Part shown: positions 46,055-54,477 of the stretch, in pieces
How positions within the stretch are numbered: the stretch's first letter is position 1
Layout of the letters: every line of letters begins with the position of its first letter
Assembly: GCA_946186575.1 (NCBI GenBank)
Contig: CAMHNO010000007.1
Location: 1-64,000 of the forward strand
Reading direction: 5' to 3'
DNA length: 64,000 nucleotides
Source: an uncultured Prevotellaceae bacterium
GTDB taxonomy: Bacteria > Bacteroidota > Bacteroidia > Bacteroidales > Muribaculaceae
Notes under the pieces: generated by a model
Seen by the model: only the letters and a program-made list of their open reading frames with translations
Told to the model about the DNA's origin: nothing
Database searches by the model: none
Position numbers and translations under genes: made by a program

Positions 46055-47686
46055 TTATTGTTGTTTGTTAAGTTGGTCAACAATCTTGCGCACATTCTCA
46101 TTGCTTGGGTCAAGGCTTAAGAGCTTAGTGAAGTAGTTCTTGGCTTTAGCATTGTCGCCACTCTGCAAGTAGTAAGAGCCAAGATAGATGTAGGCATTCT
46201 TGTAGTAAATCTGAGCATTTGCATCGGTGGGATTAGCATCGACGGCTGCAAGAAGTTTAAGATAAGAATTAACCGCTCCACCCTTGTTTTCGTTTCCTTC
46301 GGTCAACTGGTCGATTTGTGTTGCAAGGAACAGATAAATCAACTCGTTGGGCTCTTTCTGTACCAACTCATTAGCAGCAGCTTTAGCCTTTGCGAGGGCA
46401 TCTTGCTTAGTTGCCTCGTCGCTTGCGCTACTTGCCAGACGACGATAGGTGTTAGCAAGATTGTAGAGATCGGTTGAGGTGTAATTGCCGCTGTCAATAA
46501 TGCCTTGGCACAGTCTTGCTGCATTCACATAATCCTTATTTGCATTGTAAATGTTGAACAATTGATTACGGAGGCTCATTTCGGTTGGGAACAATTCAAT
46601 GGCTCTCTCGTAGGCTTGAATAGACTCGGCGCTGCGATTGTCTTTGTTCAAAGCATTGGCATAGTATGAGAAATCGCGCATTGTGTATTCCATGCCGCCA
46701 ACGTCGGTGAGGGCAAAGAATTCCTTTCCGGTCTCGGCTGCATCGCCCCAATCTTCCTTGTCACATTTGTTATAGAGCTTGAAGCGATAAGCAAAGAACT
46801 TCATTGCAGGGTAAGGTGGATTGTCGATGATCTTATCACAAACCTCGATCGACCTGTCGTAGTTCTTATTGAGCCACAGCAGTTGCACATAGCGTGCCTC
46901 ATCCTTGGGGAAGTGATTGGGATTGTCGTAGTAGATGCCATAGTATTTAAGAGCATTCTCGGCGTCGTTGTTCTCGAAATACTTCTCGGCAAGCTCACGT
47001 TGAACGAGTGCATTGTTGGGTACTCTTTGTAACAAATCTTCAAGGCTTTTCAGAGCGCGCTCAGGATTAAGGAAAAAGTCAACATTGGTATACTTCACGT
47101 GACTCTCAATATTAGTAGCGTCGCGCTGCGAGGCCAAGTCATACTGACCAGCTGCGGCTCCCCATTCTTTCTGAACACCGAGCATGTCGCCCTGGAAGAT
47201 GTAGTAGTCGGGATCCTCGGAGTTCCACTTGAAAGCATTTGCGGTGAGTTTCTCGATTTGTTTTGCATATTTAGTGGCATCGGCCTTGTAGTAGACTTTT
47301 GCCATCGCAACAGCAACCTTGGGATTCTTTTTGGTGCATTTCTCAGCTTGTTTGTATAAGTTCTCGGCGCCCTTAGTGTTGCCATTGCTCAGCTCAAGTG
47401 CTGCCTGGCCAATGTAGTTGAAAGGATATTTTGCATCGGCCTGAACACCCTTGTCGTAGTAAGACTTTGCAAGAGCTTTATCGCCCTGGTCAAATGCAAC
47501 TTGTCCCAGGTAGTAGTAAGCCTCGGCCTTATTGCTGGCAGAGTTCAGATTACGCTCGAGCAGCTCCTTGGCATCGTCGAGCTTACCAATCTTGTAAAAA
47601 TCGATACCATCTTTGTAGCCTTGTGCATTAACTACGAAGGCTGCGCATGCTAAGAGCATGGATGCGAAAAAGAATTTAGTTTTCAT
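46055..47686 (-). CDS. Secreted tetratricopeptide-repeat protein of the TonB cluster
   Basis: The 543-residue protein has a signal peptide (KFFFASMLLACAAFVVNAQG) and many TPR-like helices over its whole length (for example KAEAYYYLGQVAFDQGDKALAKSYYDKG, in parts, and DNAKAKNYFTKLLSLDPSNENVRK at the end). It is the last gene of a run with exbB, exbD, exbD, tonB and the PstS-like lipoprotein, 116 bp after the latter. Likely a periplasmic or outer-membrane scaffold for that system; no enzymatic motif is seen. Confidence 0.82.
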   Translation of the reverse strand: MKTKFFFASMLLACAAFVVNAQGYKDGIDFYKIGKLDDAKELLERNLNSASNKAEAYYYLGQVAFDQGDKALAKSYYDKGVQADAKYPFNYIGQAALELSNGNTKGAENLYKQAEKCTKKNPKVAVAMAKVYYKADATKYAKQIEKLTANAFKWNSEDPDYYIFQGDMLGVQKEWGAAAGQYDLASQRDATNIESHVKYTNVDFFLNPERALKSLEDLLQRVPNNALVQRELAEKYFENNDAENALKYYGIYYDNPNHFPKDEARYVQLLWLNKNYDRSIEVCDKIIDNPPYPAMKFFAYRFKLYNKCDKEDWGDAAETGKEFFALTDVGGMEYTMRDFSYYANALNKDNRSAESIQAYERAIELFPTEMSLRNQLFNIYNANKDYVNAARLCQGIIDSGNYTSTDLYNLANTYRRLASSASDEATKQDALAKAKAAANELVQKEPNELIYLFLATQIDQLTEGNENKGGAVNSYLKLLAAVDANPTDANAQIYYKNAYIYLGSYYLQSGDNAKAKNYFTKLLSLDPSNENVRKIVDQLNKQQ

Positions 47687-47802
47687 TTTAGTAAGTATTA
47701 AATAGTTATTGTTTGTGTTATTTCAGTCTCAAAAATCTCAGTTTCAAAAAGCGTGCCAATTTTTTATTTGCCTGAAACATCTTGATTTAAAACAAATGCT
47801 TA

Positions 47803-48804
47803 TTATTGTAGATTAACAATTCTCACTGGTACCGAACCAGGCGAGATGCCGGTTTGAAGAATAATCTTCTGGCCAATGCTTCCTGTGAGGAATGTGAAGA
47901 AATCATGGTCGTGTGAACCCAATGGAGATGCATCTATGGCAAAAATCTCACGGAACAGAGGATAAGAACCTTCATAGATATAAGCCTGATAGGGCTTGTA
48001 ATCTTGCAGCGACTCTTCGGTTCTTACTCCCAGGACCTTGATACGGTCGGTGAAAGTGTTGCTTTTTCCATCGCCATTTCCAGTCACCTTCTCGAGCTCG
48101 GCATAACGCTCTTCGACAGTTTGAGTCACGCCTTTCATGTCGTCGGTAATCCACGAAACCCCTATCACACCTATGGCGTTTTTGGTCTTCTCAACTGCCT
48201 CAAACACTGCTTGAGAGCTGCCTTGTGCATAATATTGTATGGGAAGTTCTTTACCATTGTTAAATTTGTCCATCATGTAATGAACTATACCAGAACCGTT
48301 TTGATCAAAAATTACCTTTATGGGCTCTTCTTTAAGCTTGGTGGGATAAACTTGACCCCACTTGGTTGATTTGCCAGTCATGATGTCTTTTATATCATTC
48401 ATCGACAGCATGTCAATATCATTCTCCTTATTGACGATTAGTGCCACTGCATCAACGGCTATGCGGCGTGAACGATAGGCCCTGCCTTGCTTGCGCAAGA
48501 TGCTTTTTTGCTCATTGGTGAGGTCACGATAAGTGATGATAACATTCACCTTCTCGCGCAACAGCGAGTCGAGAGCGTCCGTCTCGTCCATGTAGCGTGG
48601 CAGCACATTGGCATCCTTGTATTGAAATTCAAAAACCTCGATTTCCTCGTCAAGGATGTTCTTGAACGATTCATCACAAATCACCTTGCACAGGCCATTG
48701 ACCGATGCCGAAGGCTTGTCGCTGTTGCAGCCGCTGCACGATGTGAGCATGCTGGTTGTGATAGCAATGAAAGCTATTGTATTTAGAAATTTCTTGATTC
48801 TCAT
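47803..48804 (-). CDS. PstS-like substrate-binding lipoprotein
   Basis: The 333-residue protein has a lipoprotein signal with Cys23 (SMLTSC) and a type-2 periplasmic binding fold of the phosphate-binding (PstS-like) class. Landmarks are the N-terminal GLCKVICDESFKNILDEE, VIITYRDLT, and GSGIVHYMMDKF followed by a GSSQAVFEAVEKTKNAIGVIGVSWI block (in parts). The classic PstS motif SGGTxxF is not evident, so phosphate binding is unsure. No pstC, pstA or pstB genes are nearby. Its ATG overlaps the stop codon of the 88-residue membrane protein (ATGA). Confidence 0.82.
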   Translation of the reverse strand: MRIKKFLNTIAFIAITTSMLTSCSGCNSDKPSASVNGLCKVICDESFKNILDEEIEVFEFQYKDANVLPRYMDETDALDSLLREKVNVIITYRDLTNEQKSILRKQGRAYRSRRIAVDAVALIVNKENDIDMLSMNDIKDIMTGKSTKWGQVYPTKLKEEPIKVIFDQNGSGIVHYMMDKFNNGKELPIQYYAQGSSQAVFEAVEKTKNAIGVIGVSWITDDMKGVTQTVEERYAELEKVTGNGDGKSNTFTDRIKVLGVRTEESLQDYKPYQAYIYEGSYPLFREIFAIDASPLGSHDHDFFTFLTGSIGQKIILQTGISPGSVPVRIVNLQ

Positions 48805-49067
48805 GATTGTGAATTTTTGTTGTCGTTATCAAATCGTTGTTCCATGTCTTTCAACCGATAATAGTCGGTGCCCTTCACTTGGCGGTAGCAGCGGTAGACT
48901 CCATATAATGCTAATATCGCAGCAAAAACATAGCGGAGTGATGTCCATGGCTCGGAGGTCCAATCAAAGAAGTTGATATATAGCAAATAGGCCATGCCCA
49001 AATATACCACAATCATGAATATTCCGAAGAATATCCTGATGGTTTTGAAGAAAATAGAACCTTTCAT
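48801..49067 (-). CDS. Small membrane protein with two helices
   Basis: I do not recognise a named family. The 88-residue protein has two hydrophobic helices (about 7-32 and 44-58, IFFGIFMIVVYLGMAYLLY and YVFAAILALYGVYRCY). A charged, Asp/Asn-rich C-terminal tail follows. Its stop codon overlaps the start of the PstS-like gene (ATGA), so the two are translationally coupled. It probably assists the same envelope system. Confidence 0.75.
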   Translation of the reverse strand: MKGSIFFKTIRIFFGIFMIVVYLGMAYLLYINFFDWTSEPWTSLRYVFAAILALYGVYRCYRQVKGTDYYRLKDMEQRFDNDNKNSQS

Positions 49068-49248
49068 GAGCCTTGTTCTTAAAATTTTAACTTTAGACGC
49101 GTAATAAAACTAATGGTTTATTGATTTGTAACGAAAAAATGAGTGATGATGTCTCATTAAAAACATGTAAAATTAGTAAAAAAACGACTAACAGAGTCAA
49201 TATAGACCAATAATTATAAATTGTTAACGTAAAAGACAAAAAAAGTTG

Positions 49249-50277
49249 CTATTGCCCGGAGCTCTTGTCCATGTTGAACTCCTTGAAGCGGAAATAGGCG
49301 TCGACCACCGCACTGCCCCGCATGATTGCTATGGTGCCGTTCTCGGTGTTCTGTCGCTTGAAGGTGCGGGTCACGCTGAAGGTTGCACTGTACTGTGGCC
49401 TGTGGTCGCTATTCATAGTCTTTTTCACATCCACGGCAAGCGACGAGAACCCTATCGAGTCGATGTCGCTCTCGCGATAGGCGTTAAGGTAGTCTCTCAC
49501 ATCGCCCATGCCAGCTGGTCGCTTGCCCATGAAATTGTCCATTTGGGTGTTGCATGTTGCCATCATGTCGGGGGCGCTCCATTGTTCCATGCCTGTGAGA
49601 AACTGCTGGATGAGGCTTTTCACGCGGTCACGCTCCTCGAGGGTGAGCTCGGCAAGGCGCAGGTCTTCAAATTTGCTGCGGGCTTCACCGGCATGCTTGC
49701 CATTCGGGAACTCGTTGATATATCGCATGAAGGTGGCCTTGTCGTTGCGCTCGAGTGCCTTGTTCCACACCACATCGTCGAGCATGTCGCGTGCTTGTGG
49801 CAGATACTTGCTTTTGGGGTGGTTGTTTATAAAGGCTCGCAGGTGGTCCTCGTTGTTGCTCGACATGGCGCCTTCCCAAGCAGCCTTCTCGTCGATTAGT
49901 TTGTTATAAAGATTCTTTGCCTCTGCAATGTGCTCTCCGCTGGGGTATTCGTCGATATAGGCTTTAACGTCGGCCAGCTCCATGGTCTCCTGACATTTTG
50001 CCCACATCGACTCTTCGTCCTGATGGTGGAAGCCCATGTAGAGTGTGCCAAGCACCACGGCGATAGCAGCTATTACAGCAGCTATAATGATCACGCGGCT
50101 ATTATTGTTGTTTTTATTATTGCCGTGAGGCTGGGGTTGACTGTTTGTTCCACGTGCAGGCATGGCAGCACTGCCGCCAGGCAGAGGTTGTCTGTAGCCA
50201 TGATTGATGCGTGCCCCACACACTTCGCAAAACGCGTCACCGGCATATACTGGGTTGCCGCAATTAGTGCAATTCAT
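49249..50277 (-). CDS. Zinc-ribbon membrane protein with periplasmic repeats
   Basis: The 342-residue protein starts with a zinc ribbon (MNCTNCGNPVYAGDAFCEVC; Cys3, 6, 17, 20). A Gly/Pro/Asn-rich linker and one transmembrane helix (about 61-82, RVIIIAAVIAAIAVVLGTLY) follow. The outside part has at least three repeats of the form Y-I-x-E-Y/F-P-x-G-x-H-x-x-E-A (YIDEYPSGEHIAEAK, FINNHPKSKYLPQAR, YINEFPNGKHAGEAR) and a C-terminal domain. It lies between tonB and the PstS-like unit, set off by 430-bp and 181-bp gaps, so it may be a separate insertion. Function unknown. Confidence 0.75.
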   Translation of the reverse strand: MNCTNCGNPVYAGDAFCEVCGARINHGYRQPLPGGSAAMPARGTNSQPQPHGNNKNNNNSRVIIIAAVIAAIAVVLGTLYMGFHHQDEESMWAKCQETMELADVKAYIDEYPSGEHIAEAKNLYNKLIDEKAAWEGAMSSNNEDHLRAFINNHPKSKYLPQARDMLDDVVWNKALERNDKATFMRYINEFPNGKHAGEARSKFEDLRLAELTLEERDRVKSLIQQFLTGMEQWSAPDMMATCNTQMDNFMGKRPAGMGDVRDYLNAYRESDIDSIGFSSLAVDVKKTMNSDHRPQYSATFSVTRTFKRQNTENGTIAIMRGSAVVDAYFRFKEFNMDKSSGQ

Positions 50278-50626
50278 ATTATCTTCTTAATTAAAGTTTC
50301 TATTGTATTATTAAAAATGGGCAAAGTGTTGTGCATCAACTCCCCCTCTAAGTTAGAGGGGGATACAGGGGGAGTGTGTAGATGGGCAAATGTAGAAAAA
50401 AATTAATCCTTTTGTCGAAAAAAACACACTCCCCCCTGCCCCCTCTAACTTAGAGGGGGAGTTTTTGCCTGATATAAATTAACTTGATATCCCAATTTTG
50501 CTTTAGAAACTATAGTTCTTAATTAAAGTTTTGCAAGCTATCAACTTGCTCACTGCTTTATAAATTTGAATTATAATGCAAAATTACATAGTTTTTTTAA
50601 TATTTACAACACCCCAGCATTAGATT
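50278..50626. other. Gap between tonB and the zinc-ribbon gene
   Basis: 350 bases with no ORF that I trust. It contains the nested inverted repeat at 50338-50463. In the repeat's loop is a -7-like box TACATTTG on the minus strand (50387-50394) that could serve the zinc-ribbon gene, although no -33 element is seen. Confidence 0.45.
50338..50463. repeat. Nested inverted repeat (palindromic element)
   Basis: Left arm 50338-50378 and right arm 50425-50463 are about 40-bp inverted copies of each other, with the outer 25 bp identical and a 2-3 base difference inside. Each arm itself holds a near-palindrome (CCCCCTCTAA / TTAGAGGGGG). The loop is about 46 bases. It looks like a repetitive extragenic palindrome or a small mobile element. 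Confidence 0.7.
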
Positions 50627-50663
50627 AAACGCCGCAAGCATCTGTAGTGTGCTTGCGGCGTTT
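50627..50663 (-). terminator. Terminator of the exbB-exbD-exbD-tonB operon
   Basis: AAACGCCGCAAGCA (50627-50640) and TGCTTGCGGCGTTT (50650-50663) form a 14-bp perfect stem 44 bp after the tonB stop codon. Confidence 0.8.
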
Positions 50664-50706
50664 AAAAAGTATATTTCAATTATTGGTTTGAAATATCAAG
50701 ATTTAA

Positions 50707-51612
50707 TTAGTTCGCTCCTTGAAGCTTGAATGTTACAGGCTGGGTGAACCATACACGAACGGGGTCGCCATTGGCATTCTTGCCTGGAGAGAACTTGGGA
50801 AGGCTCTTGCAGACGCGTTTTGCCTCGGCATCAAGTGCCTTGTCAACACCACGAACCACCTTTACCTCGCCAATGCTACCATCTTTCTCCACAACGAACT
50901 GAACAATTACCTTACCAGAGATATTGTTGTCTTGAGCCGACTGTGGATAATGGATGTGACTGGAGATATACTTCATCAGTGCACCAGAGCCACCAGGGTA
51001 AGAGGGCATGGTTGCCGCCGACTTGAACACCTCGTTAGATTCGGGCTTGGGCTCGGGCTTGGCCTCGGGCTTGGGCTCTTCCTTCTTGGGTGGTTCGGGT
51101 GGTGCAATAACTTCTTCTTGCTTCAGTGTTCGAGCGTCATCAAGATTTAACTGATTGTCGGTTTTTACATCTTGAGAACCAACCATTTCTTTGTTCTCAA
51201 GAACCTCATCATTAGTCCTGATGATCTCTTTAACGTCCTTATCGTCAACAACATTGAGCTCGGTTACCTTTTGAGAACTTTGAATTTCCTCTTCGGGGAC
51301 TTTCTCCTTCTCAGGTGGTAACTCAATCTCCTGTTGCTCCTCCTCTTTCTCTTCAAGAGCAGCTTTTGCTTCGATTTGCTGCTGCTTGAGGAGCTCCTCT
51401 TGAAGTCGCTTCTCGGTCAAGTACTTGTTAATTGATGTGTAAGCAAATGCAATAGCTGCAACAGCTACAATGCCAATTATAGTGTAGAGTACCGACTTGT
51501 TGTGGCGTCTTGCAGAGTCGTTGCGAATCTGATAAGCACCAAAGTCCTTGTTCTTGCCTTCAAATACAAGGTCTAACCATTCTCTCGATGAAAGATCTAC
51601 ATCTTTTGCCAT
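50707..51612 (-). CDS. tonB: Energy transducer TonB
   Basis: Links the ExbB/ExbD proton motor to outer-membrane receptors. The 301-residue protein has a cytoplasmic N-terminus (MAKDVDLSSREWLDLVFEGKNKDFGAYQIR in parts) and one transmembrane helix (about 41-60). A long Glu/Lys/Pro-rich spacer with EPKPEAKPEPKPE repeats follows, then the C-terminal TonB domain (YPGGSGALMKYISSHIHYPQSAQ and VEKDGSIGEVKVVRGVD, in parts, about 205-298). It is the last gene of exbB-exbD-exbD-tonB, 30 bp after the second exbD. Confidence 0.94.
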   Translation of the reverse strand: MAKDVDLSSREWLDLVFEGKNKDFGAYQIRNDSARRHNKSVLYTIIGIVAVAAIAFAYTSINKYLTEKRLQEELLKQQQIEAKAALEEKEEEQQEIELPPEKEKVPEEEIQSSQKVTELNVVDDKDVKEIIRTNDEVLENKEMVGSQDVKTDNQLNLDDARTLKQEEVIAPPEPPKKEEPKPEAKPEPKPESNEVFKSAATMPSYPGGSGALMKYISSHIHYPQSAQDNNISGKVIVQFVVEKDGSIGEVKVVRGVDKALDAEAKRVCKSLPKFSPGKNANGDPVRVWFTQPVTFKLQGAN

Positions 51613-51642
51613 AATGTTTCTTTTTTTTAAAGTTAGACAAAA

Positions 51643-52305
51643 TTATTTAGCACCAAGAGGATGCCCCACTTTTTGCTCATAGAGCGTGGAGTCGGTCTTG
51701 TTTAAAGACTGCAACATGAAGGTAGAGACTTTGCTAATTTGCATCTCGTCCAGCATTCTAACGACATCGGCATAGCATGCGTTAGCGGTAGGTTTGATAA
51801 TAACGATAGGTCGCTTGGCAGTCAAGTCTTGAGCTTGACGGGCTTGAGCTTTCTTTACCTCGTTATTATAGGTGGTATCGGCAATTTCGCCTTTCTTCCA
51901 TCTTTCTTTGAGCTTGTTCACTTCTTTCAGAAGAGCTTTGTTGCGCTCCTGGAGGAAGCCGCGAATTTGATCTTTACCATTACCAAAAGTAATGTCCTTG
52001 AGCTGTGCTCCTTCTTCGGTGCCCTGTCCGGTGTAGTAATACAATTTGCTGTTCGAAGCTTTCAGGCCGTCTTTGTCGACGGTGGCATCAAGGATGAAAG
52101 TGATTGCATTACTCTCTTGAATCTTGGTCTCTTCCTCTTTGTCGACCTTGTCGTTGGTAGGCAAGGCTAAGTCAAGGGTCTGAGACTTAAGCATTGTTGT
52201 ACAGAGCATAAAGAATGTGATCAGCAGCATGTTCATATCAACCATAGGGGTGAAGTCGATACGGGTGTCGAATTTCTTCTGACGTGATTTATCTTTCTTT
52301 GCCAT
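51643..52305 (-). CDS. exbD: Biopolymer transporter ExbD (second copy)
   Basis: Part of the inner-membrane ion channel that powers TonB. The 220-residue protein has a basic cytoplasmic start, then one transmembrane helix with the essential acidic residue in FTPMVDMNMLLITFFMLCTTML (in parts, about 18-39; Asp near residue 23). The periplasmic domain ends in ADVVRMLDEMQISKVSTFML. The second of two exbD genes in a row, 3 bp after the first. The two differ in length and sequence, so they may form a mixed channel. Confidence 0.92.
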   Translation of the reverse strand: MAKKDKSRQKKFDTRIDFTPMVDMNMLLITFFMLCTTMLKSQTLDLALPTNDKVDKEEETKIQESNAITFILDATVDKDGLKASNSKLYYYTGQGTEEGAQLKDITFGNGKDQIRGFLQERNKALLKEVNKLKERWKKGEIADTTYNNEVKKAQARQAQDLTAKRPIVIIKPTANACYADVVRMLDEMQISKVSTFMLQSLNKTDSTLYEQKVGHPLGAK

Positions 52306-52308
52306 ATC

Positions 52309-53016
52309 TTATTTCTCCTCCTCCTCTACTTTAAGTGAAGTCATCAAGACAAACTTGTTTAACTTCTCGGTCTGTAAATTATCCATTACCATTTGAACAT
52401 GACTGAAGGGTGAATCTTGTCCTGCTTTGATAGCAATACATTTTCCACCAATGAGCTCACGGCCCATCTCTTCGCCACGACTTCCCATGACGTGCTTCAC
52501 TGCTAAGAGCCAAGTCTGGAACTCATTGCGATTACCTTCTTTGACTGACATTGCAATAGGTATTCCACCTTTTTCCTTCAAGAACTCATCACGTTTTTCG
52601 AGAGGCATGTCAAGCCATTTGGTAAGGTCTTTCATGGGCACACCGAATGTACCAATTTTAGAGAATTCCTTGGTCTGTTTAACGGTGAGCTTAGGCATAC
52701 CAGGGTGAGTTTCGCCGTACTTTTCGTAGGCATATTGCAGCACTTCGGTACGGAATGCCTCGGTTGAAAGCTGAGTCGAATCCTTGGCACCGGTGAGGTT
52801 CATATACACCTTTCCATCGGGAGCGATGAGCACCTGCACGAGTTTCTCGTCGGGCACTTTATTCTCGCTGGTGGCAGGAGGTGTAATCACCTGCACAGGT
52901 TCCTTCTGAAGGAATGTTGAAGTCAACATGAAGAAAGTCAACAGAAGAACGGTCACGTCACTCATCGCGGTCATGTCGATGACTGTACTTTTTTTCTTAA
53001 TTTTGACTTTTCCCAT
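52309..53016 (-). CDS. exbD: Biopolymer transporter ExbD (first copy)
   Basis: The 235-residue ExbD-family protein has the membrane helix and ion-path aspartate in STVIDMTAMSDVTVLLLTFFMLTSTFL (in parts, about 9-36). The longer periplasmic part includes KVPDEKLVQVLIAPDGKVYMN and ends LNKFVLMTSLKVEEEEK. It follows the ExbB-type gene by 63 bp and precedes the second exbD by 3 bp. Confidence 0.92.
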   Translation of the reverse strand: MGKVKIKKKSTVIDMTAMSDVTVLLLTFFMLTSTFLQKEPVQVITPPATSENKVPDEKLVQVLIAPDGKVYMNLTGAKDSTQLSTEAFRTEVLQYAYEKYGETHPGMPKLTVKQTKEFSKIGTFGVPMKDLTKWLDMPLEKRDEFLKEKGGIPIAMSVKEGNRNEFQTWLLAVKHVMGSRGEEMGRELIGGKCIAIKAGQDSPFSHVQMVMDNLQTEKLNKFVLMTSLKVEEEEK

Positions 53017-53079
53017 TGTTATACTTTTTAATTAAAAAAATGTTTGAAAAATAGAATTTTTAATTCGCTACAATATTAA

Positions 53080-54033
53080 TTAATGTGTAGCAGCAAAAGT
53101 AGAAACAATAGAGAAACCAAGCTCGTCGATAGCGTAGGTCATGTTATCGATCTTGCTGGTGTAGAAGTTATAAGAAATAAGTGCGAGAGCTGCAGTTGCA
53201 ATACCAGTAGCGGTGTTTACAAGCGCCTCAGAGATACCGGTTGACAGCTCGGTAGAGTCAGGAGCACCTGATTGCGACAGAGCCTGGAACGACTTGATCA
53301 TACCAAGCACAGTACCGAACAGACCGAGCAGAGTACCCAGAGTGGTAAGGGTTGCAATGATGGGGAGGTTCTGCTGCAGGGCAGGCATCTCAAGTGCGGT
53401 AGCCTCCTCGAGGGTTTGCTGGATAGAAGTGAGCTTCTGCTCCTTCTGGAGAAGGGTGTCCTTGTCCATCTCTTTGTACTTCTGGAGAGTTGCGTAAACA
53501 ACAGCACCCACAGTACCCTTCTGCTGACGGCAGAGATCCTCGGCCTTGGCGATGTCCTTCTTTGAGAGGGCGTCTTTAACGTTGGCGACAAACTTGGTCA
53601 TGTTGCCTTTGCCCTTAGCCTTGCCAATAGCGAACCAGCGCTCAACTGAGAGCACGATTACGGTGAACAAGCAGGTGAGCAGGATAGGAACCACGAAACC
53701 GCCCTTGTAAACGGTACCAGCAAGGTTAGATGGAGCAAGCTTGATCTCATCAGGAACCATGAATGCAAATGCCTTGCCGCTCTCCTCACCACCAGTGAAG
53801 TTGCTAATCATACCCATTACAAACAGGTAGAGGCAAACTGCCACTGCGAGGCAAACGAGAATTACGAGAAATGCACTCTTGATACCACCAACGTTGCTGT
53901 TAACGGCCTTGTTGTCAGCTTTCTTGGGCTGAGGTTTGTTAGCCATTGGTTGAGGCTTTGCAGCCTGTGGTTGTGGTTTTGCAGCTGGCTTTGGAGCCTG
54001 GGGCTGTGGATTGTTTGGCTTTGTAGCTTCCAT
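53080..54033 (-). CDS. exbB: MotA/TolQ/ExbB proton-channel protein
   Basis: Channel-forming partner of ExbD. The 317-residue protein has an unusual N-terminal 45-residue stretch rich in Pro, Gln, Ala and Lys (repeats such as PQAPKPAAKPQPQAAKPQP). Three membrane helices follow (about 53-73, about 105-125 and the C-terminal NLPIIATLTTLGTLLGLFGTVLGMIKSF with TGIATAALALISYNF). It heads the exbB-exbD-exbD-tonB operon. A consensus promoter lies about 240 bp upstream, leaving a long leader. Confidence 0.93.
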   Translation of the reverse strand: MEATKPNNPQPQAPKPAAKPQPQAAKPQPMANKPQPKKADNKAVNSNVGGIKSAFLVILVCLAVAVCLYLFVMGMISNFTGGEESGKAFAFMVPDEIKLAPSNLAGTVYKGGFVVPILLTCLFTVIVLSVERWFAIGKAKGKGNMTKFVANVKDALSKKDIAKAEDLCRQQKGTVGAVVYATLQKYKEMDKDTLLQKEQKLTSIQQTLEEATALEMPALQQNLPIIATLTTLGTLLGLFGTVLGMIKSFQALSQSGAPDSTELSTGISEALVNTATGIATAALALISYNFYTSKIDNMTYAIDELGFSIVSTFAATH

Positions 54034-54262
54034 AATTTAAATAAATTAGAAAATTGATTGTTAATAAAAAATGTTAGTTATAAATTAATTTTAGAATAAT
54101 ATCAGTTTTTTTACGGTTAACTTCTAATATTTAATCTTAAAAGTTTAAATTAGATAATGTGTAGCCACTACTTCATGCTGTAGCGACAAACACATAGAGT
54201 GTTTATTTTCACAAACTTAAACCGCCAAAATGCGGCCAGTCTTCACAGTTTGCGCACAAAAT
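54034..54262 (-). other. Long 5' leader of exbB
   Basis: About 228 transcribed bases, if the promoter at 54269-54300 is used, with no ORF. It contains a hairpin AAACAC-TCTAT-GTGTTT (54190-54206 region) and a second weaker one around CTAC/GTAG (about 54156-54176). Possible regulation by RNA structure or a small RNA; I see no known riboswitch core. Confidence 0.35.
54212..54219 (-). promoter_or_regulatory. Alternative -7 box upstream of exbB
   Basis: TAAGTTTG on the minus strand without a -33 partner, 178 bp before the exbB ATG. Confidence 0.25.
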
Positions 54263-54268
54263 CACTCG

Positions 54269-54300
54269 CAAATTTATTACAATTATTTTAATAAAGCAAA
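54269..54300 (-). promoter_or_regulatory. Consensus promoter of exbB-exbD-exbD-tonB
   Basis: TTTG (54297-54300), 20 bases, TAAATTTG (54269-54276) on the minus strand. All positions match. It is divergent from the nqr promoter. Confidence 0.65.
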
Positions 54301-54426
54301 GGGAATATCTCTTTTTTTGATAAAAAAAGTTATTAACAACCACTTTTGATCCAGTGAAATCGCAGTGGCGAAAAATATTTTTCAACAATTTCGTCGTGAT
54401 ATGACAATTTGAAGACAGATTTTTTA

Positions 54427-54434
54427 TAACTTTG
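54427..54434 (+). promoter_or_regulatory. -7 box of the nqr operon
   Basis: TAACTTTG, perfect, 43 bp before nqrA. A TTTG lies at 54408-54411, but with a spacer of only 15 bases. Confidence 0.5.
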
Positions 54435-54477
54435 CAAAATTATAGAAGAAATAAGAATTAACAACATAAAACAACTC

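Noticed and set aside
51010..51085. Tandem repeats inside tonB
   Set aside because: They encode the ordinary Glu/Lys/Pro spacer of TonB and are not a separate element.
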